From: Gloeobacterales cyanobacterium ES-bin-313
GTDB lineage: Bacteria; Cyanobacteriota; Cyanobacteriia; Gloeobacterales; Gloeobacteraceae
Direction of reading: 5' to 3'
Length of the DNA stretch: 56,741 bases
Assembly (NCBI GenBank): GCA_014379585.1
Contig: JACMLN010000123.1
Span: forward strand, 1 to 56,741
The translations under genes and the position numbers were made by a program. Position 1 is the stretch's first letter; the number at the start of each line of letters is the position of its first letter. The notes beneath the pieces are model-generated. The model was not told where the DNA came from. It was given only the letters and a program-made list of their open reading frames with translations, and did no database searches. This document shows, piece by piece, positions 42,914-51,964 of the stretch.

Positions 42914-45900
42914 CTAACTGGCTTGGGAGGCGACCGCCTCTACCTGCTGTAACTGCACACCAAGCACTTGAGAATGTCCAGCACGGGCGAGGGTGACACC
43001 GATCACTCGGTCGGAGCGCTCGATCATTGGTCGCCGCAGGGAGACAACAAGAAATTGGGCGTGGTCGGCTTCGTGGCGGAGCATTCGGGCGAGGCGTTCG
43101 ACGTTAGAGCCGTCTAGAAACATATCGACTTCGTCAAAAGCGTAGAAAGGCGAAGGCCGATAGCGCTGGAGGGCAAAAATGAAACTGAGGGCAGTCAAGG
43201 ATTTTTCGCCCCCGGACATGGATTCGAGGCGGCGTACTTTTTTGCCCCGTGGATGGGCAATCAGGGTGAGGCCAGCCGCAAAAGGATTTTCTGGATCTTC
43301 GAGGGCGAGGTGGCCGTCCCCATCGGACAGTTCCGCAAAGATCGATTGAAAGTGGGTGTTGACGGCGTTGAATGCCTGCATAAAAGCATCGCGCTTGAGG
43401 GTATCAAAGTCTTCGATGCGCAACAGTAACGTTGTGCGTTCGTGCTCAAGGGTGGCGATCTTTTCGCTCAGTTCGTTGAGGCGTAGACCCGTGCGCTCGT
43501 ACTCCTCGATGGCCAGCATATTGACAGGTTCGAGGGATTCAAGGCGGCGCTGTTTGCGTTGGCGTTGCTGTTGGACTTGCTCTAAGGTCAAATCTGCTGG
43601 AATTTCGACTTCGACTTCGGAAGCACCGATTTCTTCGAGGCGTTGTTCGAGGGTGGCAAGGCTCTGAATCCGTTGCTCTTGGCGCAGCAGTTCTTGTTCT
43701 CGCTGAAGATCGTACTGGCGCTTTTGATTTTGAAGCTGGCGCATCTGCTTTTCGAGATTGTCGCGCTCGCGCTTGCTCGCTTCGAGTCGCACCTCGATCT
43801 GAGCCATCTGTTCGCCGAGTTGCGTCAAAGCAGTATCCGCACCAGCAATTTCGAGGCGAAGCGTATCTTGGCGCTCGGAGTATTCAATTTTTTGTTGTTC
43901 CCACTCCAGGGTACGAGCAACGAGGTTTTGGCGCTTCTCCTGGCAGAGTTGCTCTTCAAGGCGCAGCTTTTGGAGATCACTTTCACTGTTGCGCTGTTGC
44001 ACTTCGCAGCGGCGTACCTCGGTTTCGAGTTCCCGTAGACGCTGTTGGGAAGCTTGCCACAGGGGGTGGGTGCTGGAGGATTCGAGCGTCACCAGTTGGC
44101 CACGCAGGGTTTCCAGTTCAGCCTGAAGCGGAACAAGTTCGGACGCAAGGCTCTGCTTCTCGGCCTCGGATGCTGCGCGGGTTTCGGACTCGGAAGAAAG
44201 CTGGGTTTGGGCGGTTTGGAGGCGTTCGACCGACTGCTGCTGTTCGCGGCGAAGTTGCTCGAATCGACTCTCTGTTTGCATCTGGAGACGTTGTAACCCA
44301 TCAACTTGGGACTGCAACTGGGCAATCCGTTGCTCCCGTTTGTCGATGCGATCCGCTAGAGCGCGCAGTAACGTGTCGAGATCTGCGAGTCGCTTTTGGG
44401 CTTCAAGTAGTTCTGGGGGTTCACTCGTAGCGAAACCACTGCCTCGGCGCTGATCTTGGCTCCCCCCGGTCATTGCCCCAGACTTTTCGAGCAGTTCCCC
44501 AGCGAGTGTCACCATTCGGTAACTGCCAATTTGGCGACGAGCCTGTTCCATGCTCTTGAAGATCACCGTGTCGCCGAACACTTGACCAAAGGCGTTTTCA
44601 AAGCGACTTTCGAAGTCGATCAGTTCGATGGCGTAGCCGACTGCGCCGTCCGCCCGCAGGGTTTCTAGATAGCGCTGGGGTTTGAGTTTATTCAAAGGCA
44701 AGAAGGTCGCACGTCCGGCACGGCGCTGTTTCAAAAGCTCAATGGCCTGGGCGGCAACTTGATCGTCGGAAACCACAATATTGTTGAGCCGTCCCCCAGC
44801 CGCAATTTCGAGGGCAGTTTGATAGGCGGGTTCAACTTTACCGAGTTGGCTAATCAGGCCAAAGACCCCTGGCAACTTGGCGGCCAAAACTTCTTGGGTG
44901 GCCCGACTGCCTTCGGCTTCGCGGTAGGCATGGCGTTGGGCTTCGTAGCGGTCTAGTTCTCTGCCTTTCTCATGGCGTTCTTTTTCGAGACGACGTTGGG
45001 TCGTTTTATCGACGAGAATTTCAGCCCGCTCCGCTTCCAGTTCGCTCCGCACTTTCTCAACAGCCTGACGCGCTGTCTGGGCTTGCTGCTCGGCAGTTTG
45101 CAGTTCGATGGCCAATTTTTCTTGATTGCCTTGCAGTTGGGCAATTTCGACCAAAAGGCGTTCGGGGGTTTCTTGTTGCAGGCGATCTTCGAGGCGCTGA
45201 AACTGGCGTTGCTTGGGTTCGTAGGTGTGCTGCAGGCTTTCGAGTTGGCGGCGTAGTTGTGCTTGCTCTTCGACCCAGCGTTGGGATGCGGCTGAGAGTC
45301 CTTCGAGTTCGCTGCGCGCCGTTTCTAAGTTTTCGCGATCACAACTGAGGCGTTCCGTCCACTGCTGAATCAGTTTCTCCATCGCCTCCTGGCGTTCTTT
45401 GAAACTGCCGAGGCGCAGGCTCAGTTCGGCCATCTCGGCTTCAACAGATTGCTGACGGGCGCGGGCTTGCTGCTGTTGTTGATCGATCTCGGCCAAAGCG
45501 CGATGACTTTGCTGACGACGGGCTTCAAGTTCGGCAATCTGGGAACGCAGTGCCACTTGTTCGGTTTCACCCATCGCCTTCACCCGGGTATTCGCCGTGT
45601 CGAGGGCATCCTCTGCTTTTTCGAGTTCTTCACCCAACAGTTCTGAGCGCACCCGCAGTTCTTCTAAACTCCCCTCACCAACTTGTTTTTCGAAGCGAAG
45701 ATTTTTGATCTGATTGAGCAAATCTTGCACCTGCAACACCTGTTCCCAGATCGCGAGTTGTTGAAGTTCAGTACGCAGTTGACGGTACTCTTCCGCTTTG
45801 GTGCGCTCTTTTTGGAGGCGATCCATCTGTTCTTTGAGTTCGACGAGCACGACTTGAATGCGCTCAGAACATTGTTCGACGTCTCCCAACTCTCGGCGCG

Positions 45901-46408
45901 CCGCATCGATCTTGCGGTCAAATTCGGCCACACCAGCCAATTCGTCGATAATTTCGCGGCGTTCCCGCGAAGGCATAGTGATAATCCCGGTCACGTCCCC
46001 TTGCAGGACAACGTTGTAGCCTTCGGGATAAATATGGTGGGTACCCAGGCGTTCGTGGAGATCGCTCAGGGTGCAGACTGCACCATCCAAGTAGTAGGTG
46101 CTAGTGGAATTGTTGCCATTCACCCGCAAGCGCCGACAGACGGCCAAATCCCCGCCTTCATCCAAGTGAAAGGTGGCTGTTACGGAGGCTTCGCCGTGGG
46201 TCACGCCCTGGTGAATCAGATCCGAGAGCTTTTCGGCGCGCATCCCCCGCGATGTCGATAAGCCCAGGGCGAAGAGCAGCGCATCGATAATATTGGATTT
46301 GCCGGAGCCATTCGGTCCCGAGACGACCGTGAAGCCTTCGAGTAGCGGGATGCGCGTGTAGGGTCCAAAGGACTTGAAGCGCTCAATTTCTAGGCACTTA
46401 AGGTGCAT
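42914..46408 (-). CDS. smc: chromosome segregation SMC protein
   Basis: 1164 residues. The N-terminal Walker A GPNGSGKSN is at 31-39 and the C-terminal signature SMSGGEKSL with Walker B AFDEVDMFLD completes the ATPase head. Long Gln/Glu-rich coiled coils (about 170-480 and 660-960) flank a hinge (PGVFGLISQLGKVE ... VFGDTVIFK). It compacts and organises the chromosome together with ScpA/ScpB. I use ATG 46408 (MHLKCLEIERFKSFG), the conserved SMC N-terminus, rather than the codon 20 residues upstream. Confidence 0.96.
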   Translation of the reverse strand: MHLKCLEIERFKSFGPYTRIPLLEGFTVVSGPNGSGKSNIIDALLFALGLSTSRGMRAEKLSDLIHQGVTHGEASVTATFHLDEGGDLAVCRRLRVNGNNSTSTYYLDGAVCTLSDLHERLGTHHIYPEGYNVVLQGDVTGIITMPSRERREIIDELAGVAEFDRKIDAARRELGDVEQCSERIQVVLVELKEQMDRLQKERTKAEEYRQLRTELQQLAIWEQVLQVQDLLNQIKNLRFEKQVGEGSLEELRVRSELLGEELEKAEDALDTANTRVKAMGETEQVALRSQIAELEARRQQSHRALAEIDQQQQQARARQQSVEAEMAELSLRLGSFKERQEAMEKLIQQWTERLSCDRENLETARSELEGLSAASQRWVEEQAQLRRQLESLQHTYEPKQRQFQRLEDRLQQETPERLLVEIAQLQGNQEKLAIELQTAEQQAQTARQAVEKVRSELEAERAEILVDKTTQRRLEKERHEKGRELDRYEAQRHAYREAEGSRATQEVLAAKLPGVFGLISQLGKVEPAYQTALEIAAGGRLNNIVVSDDQVAAQAIELLKQRRAGRATFLPLNKLKPQRYLETLRADGAVGYAIELIDFESRFENAFGQVFGDTVIFKSMEQARRQIGSYRMVTLAGELLEKSGAMTGGSQDQRRGSGFATSEPPELLEAQKRLADLDTLLRALADRIDKREQRIAQLQSQVDGLQRLQMQTESRFEQLRREQQQSVERLQTAQTQLSSESETRAASEAEKQSLASELVPLQAELETLRGQLVTLESSSTHPLWQASQQRLRELETEVRRCEVQQRNSESDLQKLRLEEQLCQEKRQNLVARTLEWEQQKIEYSERQDTLRLEIAGADTALTQLGEQMAQIEVRLEASKRERDNLEKQMRQLQNQKRQYDLQREQELLRQEQRIQSLATLEQRLEEIGASEVEVEIPADLTLEQVQQQRQRKQRRLESLEPVNMLAIEEYERTGLRLNELSEKIATLEHERTTLLLRIEDFDTLKRDAFMQAFNAVNTHFQSIFAELSDGDGHLALEDPENPFAAGLTLIAHPRGKKVRRLESMSGGEKSLTALSFIFALQRYRPSPFYAFDEVDMFLDGSNVERLARMLRHEADHAQFLVVSLRRPMIERSDRVIGVTLARAGHSQVLGVQLQQVEAVASQAS

Positions 46409-46515
46409 AGTGGGCAAATGTCCCAGGTGGGTTGAAGTGATTCTACATATAGTGTCTGAGAATCGCAAGTCCCTGGGTCAAAACCCCCAGTTTTAGTGAT
46501 ACACCTGAGAAAGTC

Positions 46516-47301
46516 TTAACGAATAGTCCCTGGAATTTTTTCGATGCGGGCGAAACCGACAAAGTTCAATTGGCCAGGAGCAACTTCCAGTTCTAAAATC
46601 CGGGCATCGATACCCTGCTTTGCTAGCGGTTCGAGATCAACAACCTGATTGATGCCACTTAAAAAGACATCAGCGATTTCTGGCGGCACTGGTACTTCAT
46701 CAAGGGTGAAAACTGGATTGACCAGGCGTAAGCGTGTGTAACGATCAACGGCCAAGCCTGAGCGAAAAGTGACGAGCAAGGTCTTGGTCTTGCCTTCGAC
46801 CCGAACCACAGATTGGACAATCACTTGGTTTTCACCGATCAAAGTGATGTGGGGGTCGGTGAAGTTGAGGACTTCCGGTTGACCCGAACCACCGACACCA
46901 CCGGGCAATTCGGCTTTTAAGCCTTGGAGGCTTTTGAGAATCTCAGGGGTGTTGAGGGCGCGATTGAGATCTGCCTCGGTGAGTTCGAGGTTAACAGCGG
47001 CCTGAAGTGGGCGGCGCAGTCGTGGGGTACTGCCGAGATCGACGAGGATTCCATCAGTTTCAACATCTAGGCGAGCAACCCGCAAGTCAGGACGCAAATA
47101 GAGTCCTCGCCCAGCCAAACGCAGACGGTCAATTTCGCCAGAGACCAGCTTGTAATTTGGAATGGCTTCAATCCTAACTTCGAGGCGTTCAGCTCCACTC
47201 AGTTGAGAGCGCACCAAATCCCGCACGAGGTTGTCAGCATAATAGCCACCGATTCCGGAGAGACTGGCAATCAGGGCAATTAGGCCGACGACGATACTCA
47301 T
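46516..47301 (-). CDS. DUF2993 (LmeA-like) protein
   Basis: 261 residues with one N-terminal hydrophobic segment (IVVGLIALIASLSGIGGYY), then the DUF2993 pattern DNLVRDLVRSQL, RLRLAGRGLYL, ELTEADLNRAL. The family includes the periplasmic phospholipid-binding LmeA of mycobacteria; cyanobacterial members are conserved but uncharacterised. Likely membrane-anchored with the rest outside the cytoplasm. Its start overlaps the comB stop by 4 bases, so the two are co-translated. Confidence 0.8.
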   Translation of the reverse strand: MSIVVGLIALIASLSGIGGYYADNLVRDLVRSQLSGAERLEVRIEAIPNYKLVSGEIDRLRLAGRGLYLRPDLRVARLDVETDGILVDLGSTPRLRRPLQAAVNLELTEADLNRALNTPEILKSLQGLKAELPGGVGGSGQPEVLNFTDPHITLIGENQVIVQSVVRVEGKTKTLLVTFRSGLAVDRYTRLRLVNPVFTLDEVPVPPEIADVFLSGINQVVDLEPLAKQGIDARILELEVAPGQLNFVGFARIEKIPGTIR

Positions 47302-48017
47302 TTCAATCCCTGAATAAGAATTCCTGGCTCCTGTTGAAGGGGCACGGCGCGAACCGTATCGATTTCAGAACAATATTTTAGATCTTCGAGGCAGTTGAGA
47401 TTGAGAAGTCGCTGACCATGGCTCGCTTTTTTGAGCAGTCCCAGAAGATCCTGTTGCCAGGTTGTATAGAGGGCTGAAGCGGCAACCGCTTCGTCGTTAG
47501 CGGCTCCACCGAGCAAAGCGACTAAGGCTCCAGCGCAGGCTGTGTCTTCGAGGGAATAACTTCCCTGCCACCCCGAACCGACCAGCCAAACCGTGGCAAA
47601 ATCCTGTATACGAACGAAATCAGCCACAAACCCAACATTCACAAAGGCAGCAGTAAGTACCGTTGGGCACGCCTGAATGCGCTGCAAAGTGCGGGTGCCG
47701 TTGGTGGTGCTCATGAACACCTGCTTACCCCCGACATTCTCGGCAGTGCAGTAAAAAGGGGAATTACCAAAATCAAACCCTTCCACCTGCTTACCGTTGC
47801 GTTCGCCGCCGCGTACTACTTTTTCGGCAGGCCACCCATCACTTGCTGTATTAAGGGATGCGAGATCGGCGTGGACATGGACTGCGGCTGCGCCATTGGC
47901 AAGGGCTGTAGCCATTGTGGATGTGGCGCGAAGGACATCGATGGCGATGGCACAATCGGGCAACCCTTCTGTGGGAACCAGTTCAGGCGTGTGGAAGACA
48001 GAAATTTGCATGTCCAT
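47298..48017 (-). CDS. comB: 2-phosphosulfolactate phosphatase-family protein
   Basis: 239 residues of the ComB family: IDVLRATSTMATALANGA, GGERNGKQVEGFDFGNSP, MSTTNGTRTL and SYSLEDTACAGAL are all diagnostic blocks. In methanogens ComB dephosphorylates phosphosulfolactate on the coenzyme M pathway; cyanobacterial members are common although coenzyme M is not made, so the substrate here may differ. Starts at ATG 48017 (MDMQ) or 48011. Overlaps DUF2993 by 4 bases. Confidence 0.88.
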   Translation of the reverse strand: MDMQISVFHTPELVPTEGLPDCAIAIDVLRATSTMATALANGAAAVHVHADLASLNTASDGWPAEKVVRGGERNGKQVEGFDFGNSPFYCTAENVGGKQVFMSTTNGTRTLQRIQACPTVLTAAFVNVGFVADFVRIQDFATVWLVGSGWQGSYSLEDTACAGALVALLGGAANDEAVAASALYTTWQQDLLGLLKKASHGQRLLNLNCLEDLKYCSEIDTVRAVPLQQEPGILIQGLK

Positions 48018-48064
48018 ATTATCGGGGCATTCACGCGAATTGAGCTACCCAAGATCAATAGGTG

Positions 48065-49258
48065 TTAGGTCTTCGCCAGAGTAGTGTGGCTATGTTTGCG
48101 TTTGCGCTTTTTGACAGAAGCCTTTGCCAGTTTGCCCAAGGATGTTCGATGGCTTTTATGTTTTGCATGCGTTTCGGGAAATTCTGTTTTGGAGGTGATT
48201 GTCAGGGCTGCTAGGGCTTCTGCACGTCTATGCTTTTTGCGTTTTTTGGGTTGCTCTGTGCTTGCTTCACTGGCCTTGGCAATCGTTTTCGCCGCTGTTA
48301 TGTTGCGTTTGGCAAGAACTTTCGTTTGTAAAGACGCTTTGTTGATGTTGGCAATGGTTTTTGCTAGGGCTGGTTTACGGCGGGCAGCAGAAGGTGGTTG
48401 ACTTCCAGGGATGGGGCGGTTTTTGAGCCAGTCTCCTGGGTCTACAGAGATGCCGTGGACGTAGAGACCCCAATGGAGGTGGGGGCCGCTGGCACGTCCT
48501 GTGCTGCCGACGAGGGCGATCTGTTGGCCAAGTTTGACGGTGTCACCGACTTTGACGAGGGGACGGAGGAGATGAATGTAGATCGAGACAACTCCCTGGC
48601 CGTGATCGATGACGAGAGTATTGCCGTGAACGCGAAATCCTTGGGCAACAGAACCGATCATCACGACTTTGCCGGGGGATGGCGCGAGGATCGGGTTGCC
48701 TCGGGGTGCGGAGATATCGTAGCCCCGGTGGTAGTAATCTTTGGCGAGGACACCATTGTAGGTACGGCGCAAACCGTAGGCGGTGGTGACGTGGCCATCT
48801 AGGGGTGTGTGGAAAGGCATTCTCCACAACTGATCGGGAGTTTCCGTGTCGAGGGCTTCCCGGATCGCTTTGAGTTCCTTGGGAGTCTCTTTAAGTTCCG
48901 CTTGGGCTGGTCCCAAAGAAATATGCTGCATCGGAAATTTGCGGGGCAGCACTTTCAGGGTTTCGACTTGGCGGTCACTATTGGATTCGACGGTGAGCGG
49001 AAAAGAGCCAGGGCGATCCAGCGCTGAGAGGGGAATTAAAGCACGCCAACGCCCATCGTAGATCGCGTAACTGGGGTAGGTATGCTCTTGATACAGAACC
49101 TTGGATTGGCCGTCTGTAAAGACCTGCAAAGTACTTCCAGGCCGTACTTGCGCAGGAACAACCTGGGTCTTGGCAGGTAGAGGAACAAGACTGATGTGTT
49201 CAAGTTTGCCTGCTGTTAACCCAGCGATTAAAAGGGCAGAAGCAAAAATGCTAGCCAC
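48065..49258 (-). CDS. M23-family peptidoglycan endopeptidase (LytM-like)
   Basis: 397 residues. The LytM domain (about 150-260) has zinc ligands in HRGYDIS and in GPHLHWGL, with GNTLVIDHGQGVVSIYIHL between, so it should be an active endopeptidase cutting peptide cross-links outside the cytoplasmic membrane. A basic Lys/Arg/Ser/Thr/Ala-rich tail follows. I use GTG 49258, giving an N-terminal hydrophobic segment (ASIFASALLIAGLTAG) and only an 8-base overlap with the upstream gene; ATG 49354 would add 32 Ser/Lys-rich residues and a 104-base overlap, and cannot be excluded. Confidence 0.85.
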   Translation of the reverse strand: MASIFASALLIAGLTAGKLEHISLVPLPAKTQVVPAQVRPGSTLQVFTDGQSKVLYQEHTYPSYAIYDGRWRALIPLSALDRPGSFPLTVESNSDRQVETLKVLPRKFPMQHISLGPAQAELKETPKELKAIREALDTETPDQLWRMPFHTPLDGHVTTAYGLRRTYNGVLAKDYYHRGYDISAPRGNPILAPSPGKVVMIGSVAQGFRVHGNTLVIDHGQGVVSIYIHLLRPLVKVGDTVKLGQQIALVGSTGRASGPHLHWGLYVHGISVDPGDWLKNRPIPGSQPPSAARRKPALAKTIANINKASLQTKVLAKRNITAAKTIAKASEASTEQPKKRKKHRRAEALAALTITSKTEFPETHAKHKSHRTSLGKLAKASVKKRKRKHSHTTLAKT

Positions 49259-50216
49259 CGATTTTGAGGATCTGTTGCTGGTCGCCTTGGACGATGATGA
49301 CTTGGTTTTCGTCGATGGTTTTGACTTTCCAGCCGCCGACGACATCGCCAACACTTGCTGAGAAAGGTGTCGCTTCGGGACTGGTGCGAATCAGGGCGAT
49401 CCGGTTGTCGCCAGAAGTGGCAACTCCCAATAATTTCAAGCCCATACTTTCCGCTGCTTGAACGACTGGCTGAGGAGCCTCTGGCAGAACCGCAACGTTT
49501 AGATCTGCGGCATCAACCAGCGTAGGTACCTTATTGGTTGCCACAGAGAGGGAAACCGTTGTCTGAGGGGCAGCTTGTGTATCGAGGAGTGAAGGAGTCT
49601 TCGGTGTAGTTACTGCTTGGGGTGCAGGCAGATCTTGTATCTTCTGCTGGGCAGGCAGATCTTGAATGGTCTGCTGGCTTGGAAGCATCGAGGCGATAGC
49701 GGCAGGAGGTGGCAAAATACGGGTCGTTGGTTGCCCTTGAACAACTGTGACAGGTTGCAGGACAGGAGATGTCGGTAAAGGAGCCGGAGGCACTGCGCCC
49801 ATAATCGCGGGGGCGGGTGGGAATACAGTTGCTACAACTTGTGGAGGCGGTGCGAAAGGATCTTGCTTACCACCCTCTTGGAGCACAGAGGCAATCAACT
49901 TCCGGTTGTCTGCCACTGGAATCAGTGCTTCTGGGTGGGCAGGAATGACGACAGTTTTTGGCTCAGTCGCGATCGCTGTCGCCGGTGCCATTGGTTTTCT
50001 GGGCATGAACAAAGCCATGACACCGACACCAGAACCCATGCCTGTAAAGGCAGCGAGGGCAATCACTCCCCAGCGCAAAGCCAAGGAAGAGGAACGCTTA
50101 GGACGAGTGGGAAGCTTGGGCTGAATTGGAGCCCCCTGTTGGCGAGTAAGACATTCTTCTAAAGGCTTGGAAGCCTGCCTGCGGGTGTAGGTGCGGGGAG
50201 AATTTTGATTATCCAT
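49251..50216 (-). CDS. single-pass membrane protein with Pro-rich linker and GspC/PilP-like C-terminus
   Basis: 321 residues. A basic cytoplasmic start (about 1-46) leads into one membrane helix (about 47-70, WGVIALAAFTGMGSGVGVMALF). A long Pro/Gln/Ala-rich linker (about 75-250) with repeats of IQDLPAQQ follows, ending in a small beta-rich domain (MGLKLLGVATSGDNRIALIR ... GDQQQILKIGG) that resembles the GspC/PilP homology region. I infer a periplasmic adaptor, possibly for a secretion or pilus machine or for cell-wall work alongside the LytM gene it overlaps. Not assigned further. Confidence 0.75.
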   Translation of the reverse strand: MDNQNSPRTYTRRQASKPLEECLTRQQGAPIQPKLPTRPKRSSSLALRWGVIALAAFTGMGSGVGVMALFMPRKPMAPATAIATEPKTVVIPAHPEALIPVADNRKLIASVLQEGGKQDPFAPPPQVVATVFPPAPAIMGAVPPAPLPTSPVLQPVTVVQGQPTTRILPPPAAIASMLPSQQTIQDLPAQQKIQDLPAPQAVTTPKTPSLLDTQAAPQTTVSLSVATNKVPTLVDAADLNVAVLPEAPQPVVQAAESMGLKLLGVATSGDNRIALIRTSPEATPFSASVGDVVGGWKVKTIDENQVIIVQGDQQQILKIGG

Positions 50217-50347
50217 AAATCGTTATTGATGAGTATTTCCGCCCAAAGCATACCTCATCGTTTCGGGCTATGGGTACTATTCTGTTTGCACCTCTTGGCA
50301 ATTCCCGCATCGCCCCTAGAGGGGAGCCGTGATCTTGGAGGAAAACG

Positions 50348-50740
50348 ATGGCTAGAGAAACCCGTGACGGCAAGATTGTCGTGGTTGGAGGTGCAGGTGA
50401 GCACATCCGTATCGAACCCAATCAAGGCAGTGGAGGCGGTGTGACTTTAACTGTGGCCGACGATTCGGGGAATGCCGTGTTACGCAAAAGCTATAGCCCC
50501 GAAGAAGCAGAGAATCTCACAGTCAGTCATGACGAAACAGGCTCTCTCGATTGTGACCCGGAAGTTTCCTACAACATTACTTTTGAAAGACATAGTCAAG
50601 AAGATGATTATTTCACTGTGATCACAGATGAAGACGGTCACGTCACAATCGAGGATCACGTCCACTCTGTGGGTGATGACTTACCTGGCGATAGCTATGA
50701 AGACTCCCAAGATCTTGAAGATGAGACAAGGAGCGATTGA
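50348..50740 (+). CDS. small acidic beta-rich protein of unknown function
   Basis: 130 residues, not recognised. It looks beta-rich and is strongly acidic, with an Asp/Glu-rich C-terminus (GDSYEDSQDLEDETRSD) and a glycine-rich start (VVVGGAGEHIRIEPNQGSGGGV). No signal peptide. A strong Shine-Dalgarno (GGAGG, 7 bases before ATG 50348) supports expression, and a short CCCC-TAGA-GGGG palindrome lies about 30 bases upstream. The neighbouring terminator downstream serves mainly the minus-strand gene. Confidence 0.7.
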   Translation: MARETRDGKIVVVGGAGEHIRIEPNQGSGGGVTLTVADDSGNAVLRKSYSPEEAENLTVSHDETGSLDCDPEVSYNITFERHSQEDDYFTVITDEDGHVTIEDHVHSVGDDLPGDSYEDSQDLEDETRSD

Positions 50741-50763
50741 CCGGCCTCAAAAAACTATGCCTG

Positions 50764-50795
50764 CGAAAAAAGACCTCAGGTTCCCCAAGGTCTTT
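50764..50795 (-). terminator. rho-independent terminator (minus strand)
   Basis: Read on the minus strand, AAAGACCT and AGGTCTTT form an 8-base-pair stem with an 11-base loop, followed by a run of T's. It lies about 20 bases after the stop of the small membrane-protein gene at 50817. It may also act weakly for the + strand gene. Confidence 0.8.
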
Positions 50796-50816
50796 CATGC
50801 TAAGAAAATATTATTT

Positions 50817-51086
50817 TTAGTTGCGGACGACCCGTCCACCAGCATAAAGAAGTACCAGGGCGCTGAGCGCGAGGCCAGCCCAGCCAAGGGGGGCAGAACC
50901 CATGCCGTCCAAGAACAAACTCACAAACCCGAGGCCAACACCGAAGGCAAATACACGACCAGTGGCATAGGAAGCTGGAAACAACTCGCAAGCAGGGTGT
51001 TCTTGAACTGTAGCTGAAGAGCTGATGTATGACTCGGTTGTGATTGGCGACAGCATGGGAACCTCGGTTGGGCGTTTCTTACCCAT
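50817..51086 (-). CDS. small membrane protein of unknown function
   Basis: 89 residues with two hydrophobic segments in the second half (VFAFGVGLGFVSLFL and APLGWAGLALSALVLLYAGG), so probably an inner- or thylakoid-membrane protein with a soluble N-terminus containing one Cys. Not recognised. The strong terminator right after its stop and the separate upstream gap argue that it is a genuine gene. ATG 51086 is used; MLSPITTES 10 codons later is an alternative start. Confidence 0.65.
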   Translation of the reverse strand: MGKKRPTEVPMLSPITTESYISSSATVQEHPACELFPASYATGRVFAFGVGLGFVSLFLDGMGSAPLGWAGLALSALVLLYAGGRVVRN

Positions 51087-51197
51087 CAGATTAGATGCCC
51101 CTCATAAATTACGCACTAAAGTGTAATGTTCGTTTACAAAGGATTTATCCCAAATTTTTCCGCTGTCATTCAATTGCACCAATCGCGCAACATTGAC

Positions 51198-51247
51198 TGA
51201 GTAATTATGCTTAGTTAGCTATTTGTCCAGTGAGTAATTATGCTTAG
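51198..51247. repeat. 17-base direct repeat pair
   Basis: TGAGTAATTATGCTTAG occurs at 51198-51214 and again at 51231-51247, 33 bases apart. The second copy contains the stop codon of the RNA methyltransferase gene (51244-51246). It may be a duplicated 3'-end or a slippage product; no function is evident. Confidence 0.8.
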
Positions 51248-51960
51248 GTCTTCTGGGAAGTGGCCCAGGCAAGTTGCCGAAGCACGCCGCGCAGAAGAGT
51301 AATTTCTTCGGTGGTCAACTCAGCGCGATTAAAAAGACGACGAAATTTTTGGAGTTTGCTCGAAGCTGTATGGGGTTGCAAATAGCCAATAGTGAGCAAA
51401 GTCTGCTCAAGATGGGTGTAGAAGCCTTCCAATTCAGCGTTGGCAGGCTGAGAGGCAGCTTTAGCCGTAGTGGGTGTGGGCTGACAGGTAAACAACTCGT
51501 AGGCACAAAGAGTGACAGCTTGGGCAAGATTCAGAGAACTGTAGGCCGGATTGGTTGGGATCTGGACATGGCGCTGGCAGACGGACAATTCAGCATTGTT
51601 TAATCCGCGATCTTCTGGGCCAAAAATATAGGCGACTTCGGCAGTAGTGCCCAAAAGCCAAGGGGCAACGGCATCGGCTCCTTGAAACGGCGTACTGACT
51701 TTGCGTTCACGAGCCGTAGTGCCAGCAACCCGCTCGCAATCTGCCAGGGCAACGGCAAGATCTGAACAGACTACAGCGGATGTAAGAATATCTTGGGCAT
51801 GAACGGCCATACGTTGGGCATCTGGATCGTCTACAGAACAGCGTGGTGCCACAAGCCAAAGCTGTGAAAGACCAAAATTTTTCATACTACGGGCAATCGA
51901 GCCAAGATTGAGTGCCCCAGCTGGCTCGACAAGCACAATCCGGATGTGGTGAAGATCCAT
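51244..51960 (-). CDS. SpoU-family tRNA/rRNA 2'-O-methyltransferase, TrmJ-like
   Basis: 238 residues. SPOUT motifs: motif 1 NLGSIARSMKNFG, motif 2 YIFGPEDRGL, motif 3 IPTNPAYSSLNLAQAV, with a helical C-terminal dimer part (LRGVLRQLAW). It methylates a ribose in tRNA (position 32 in E. coli TrmJ) with S-adenosylmethionine. I start at ATG 51960 (MDLHHIRIVLVEPAG), 4 bases after the caxA-like stop; a start at 51996 would overlap that gene. Confidence 0.88.
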   Translation of the reverse strand: MDLHHIRIVLVEPAGALNLGSIARSMKNFGLSQLWLVAPRCSVDDPDAQRMAVHAQDILTSAVVCSDLAVALADCERVAGTTARERKVSTPFQGADAVAPWLLGTTAEVAYIFGPEDRGLNNAELSVCQRHVQIPTNPAYSSLNLAQAVTLCAYELFTCQPTPTTAKAASQPANAELEGFYTHLEQTLLTIGYLQPHTASSKLQKFRRLFNRAELTTEEITLLRGVLRQLAWATSQKT

Positions 51961-51964
51961 AAAC

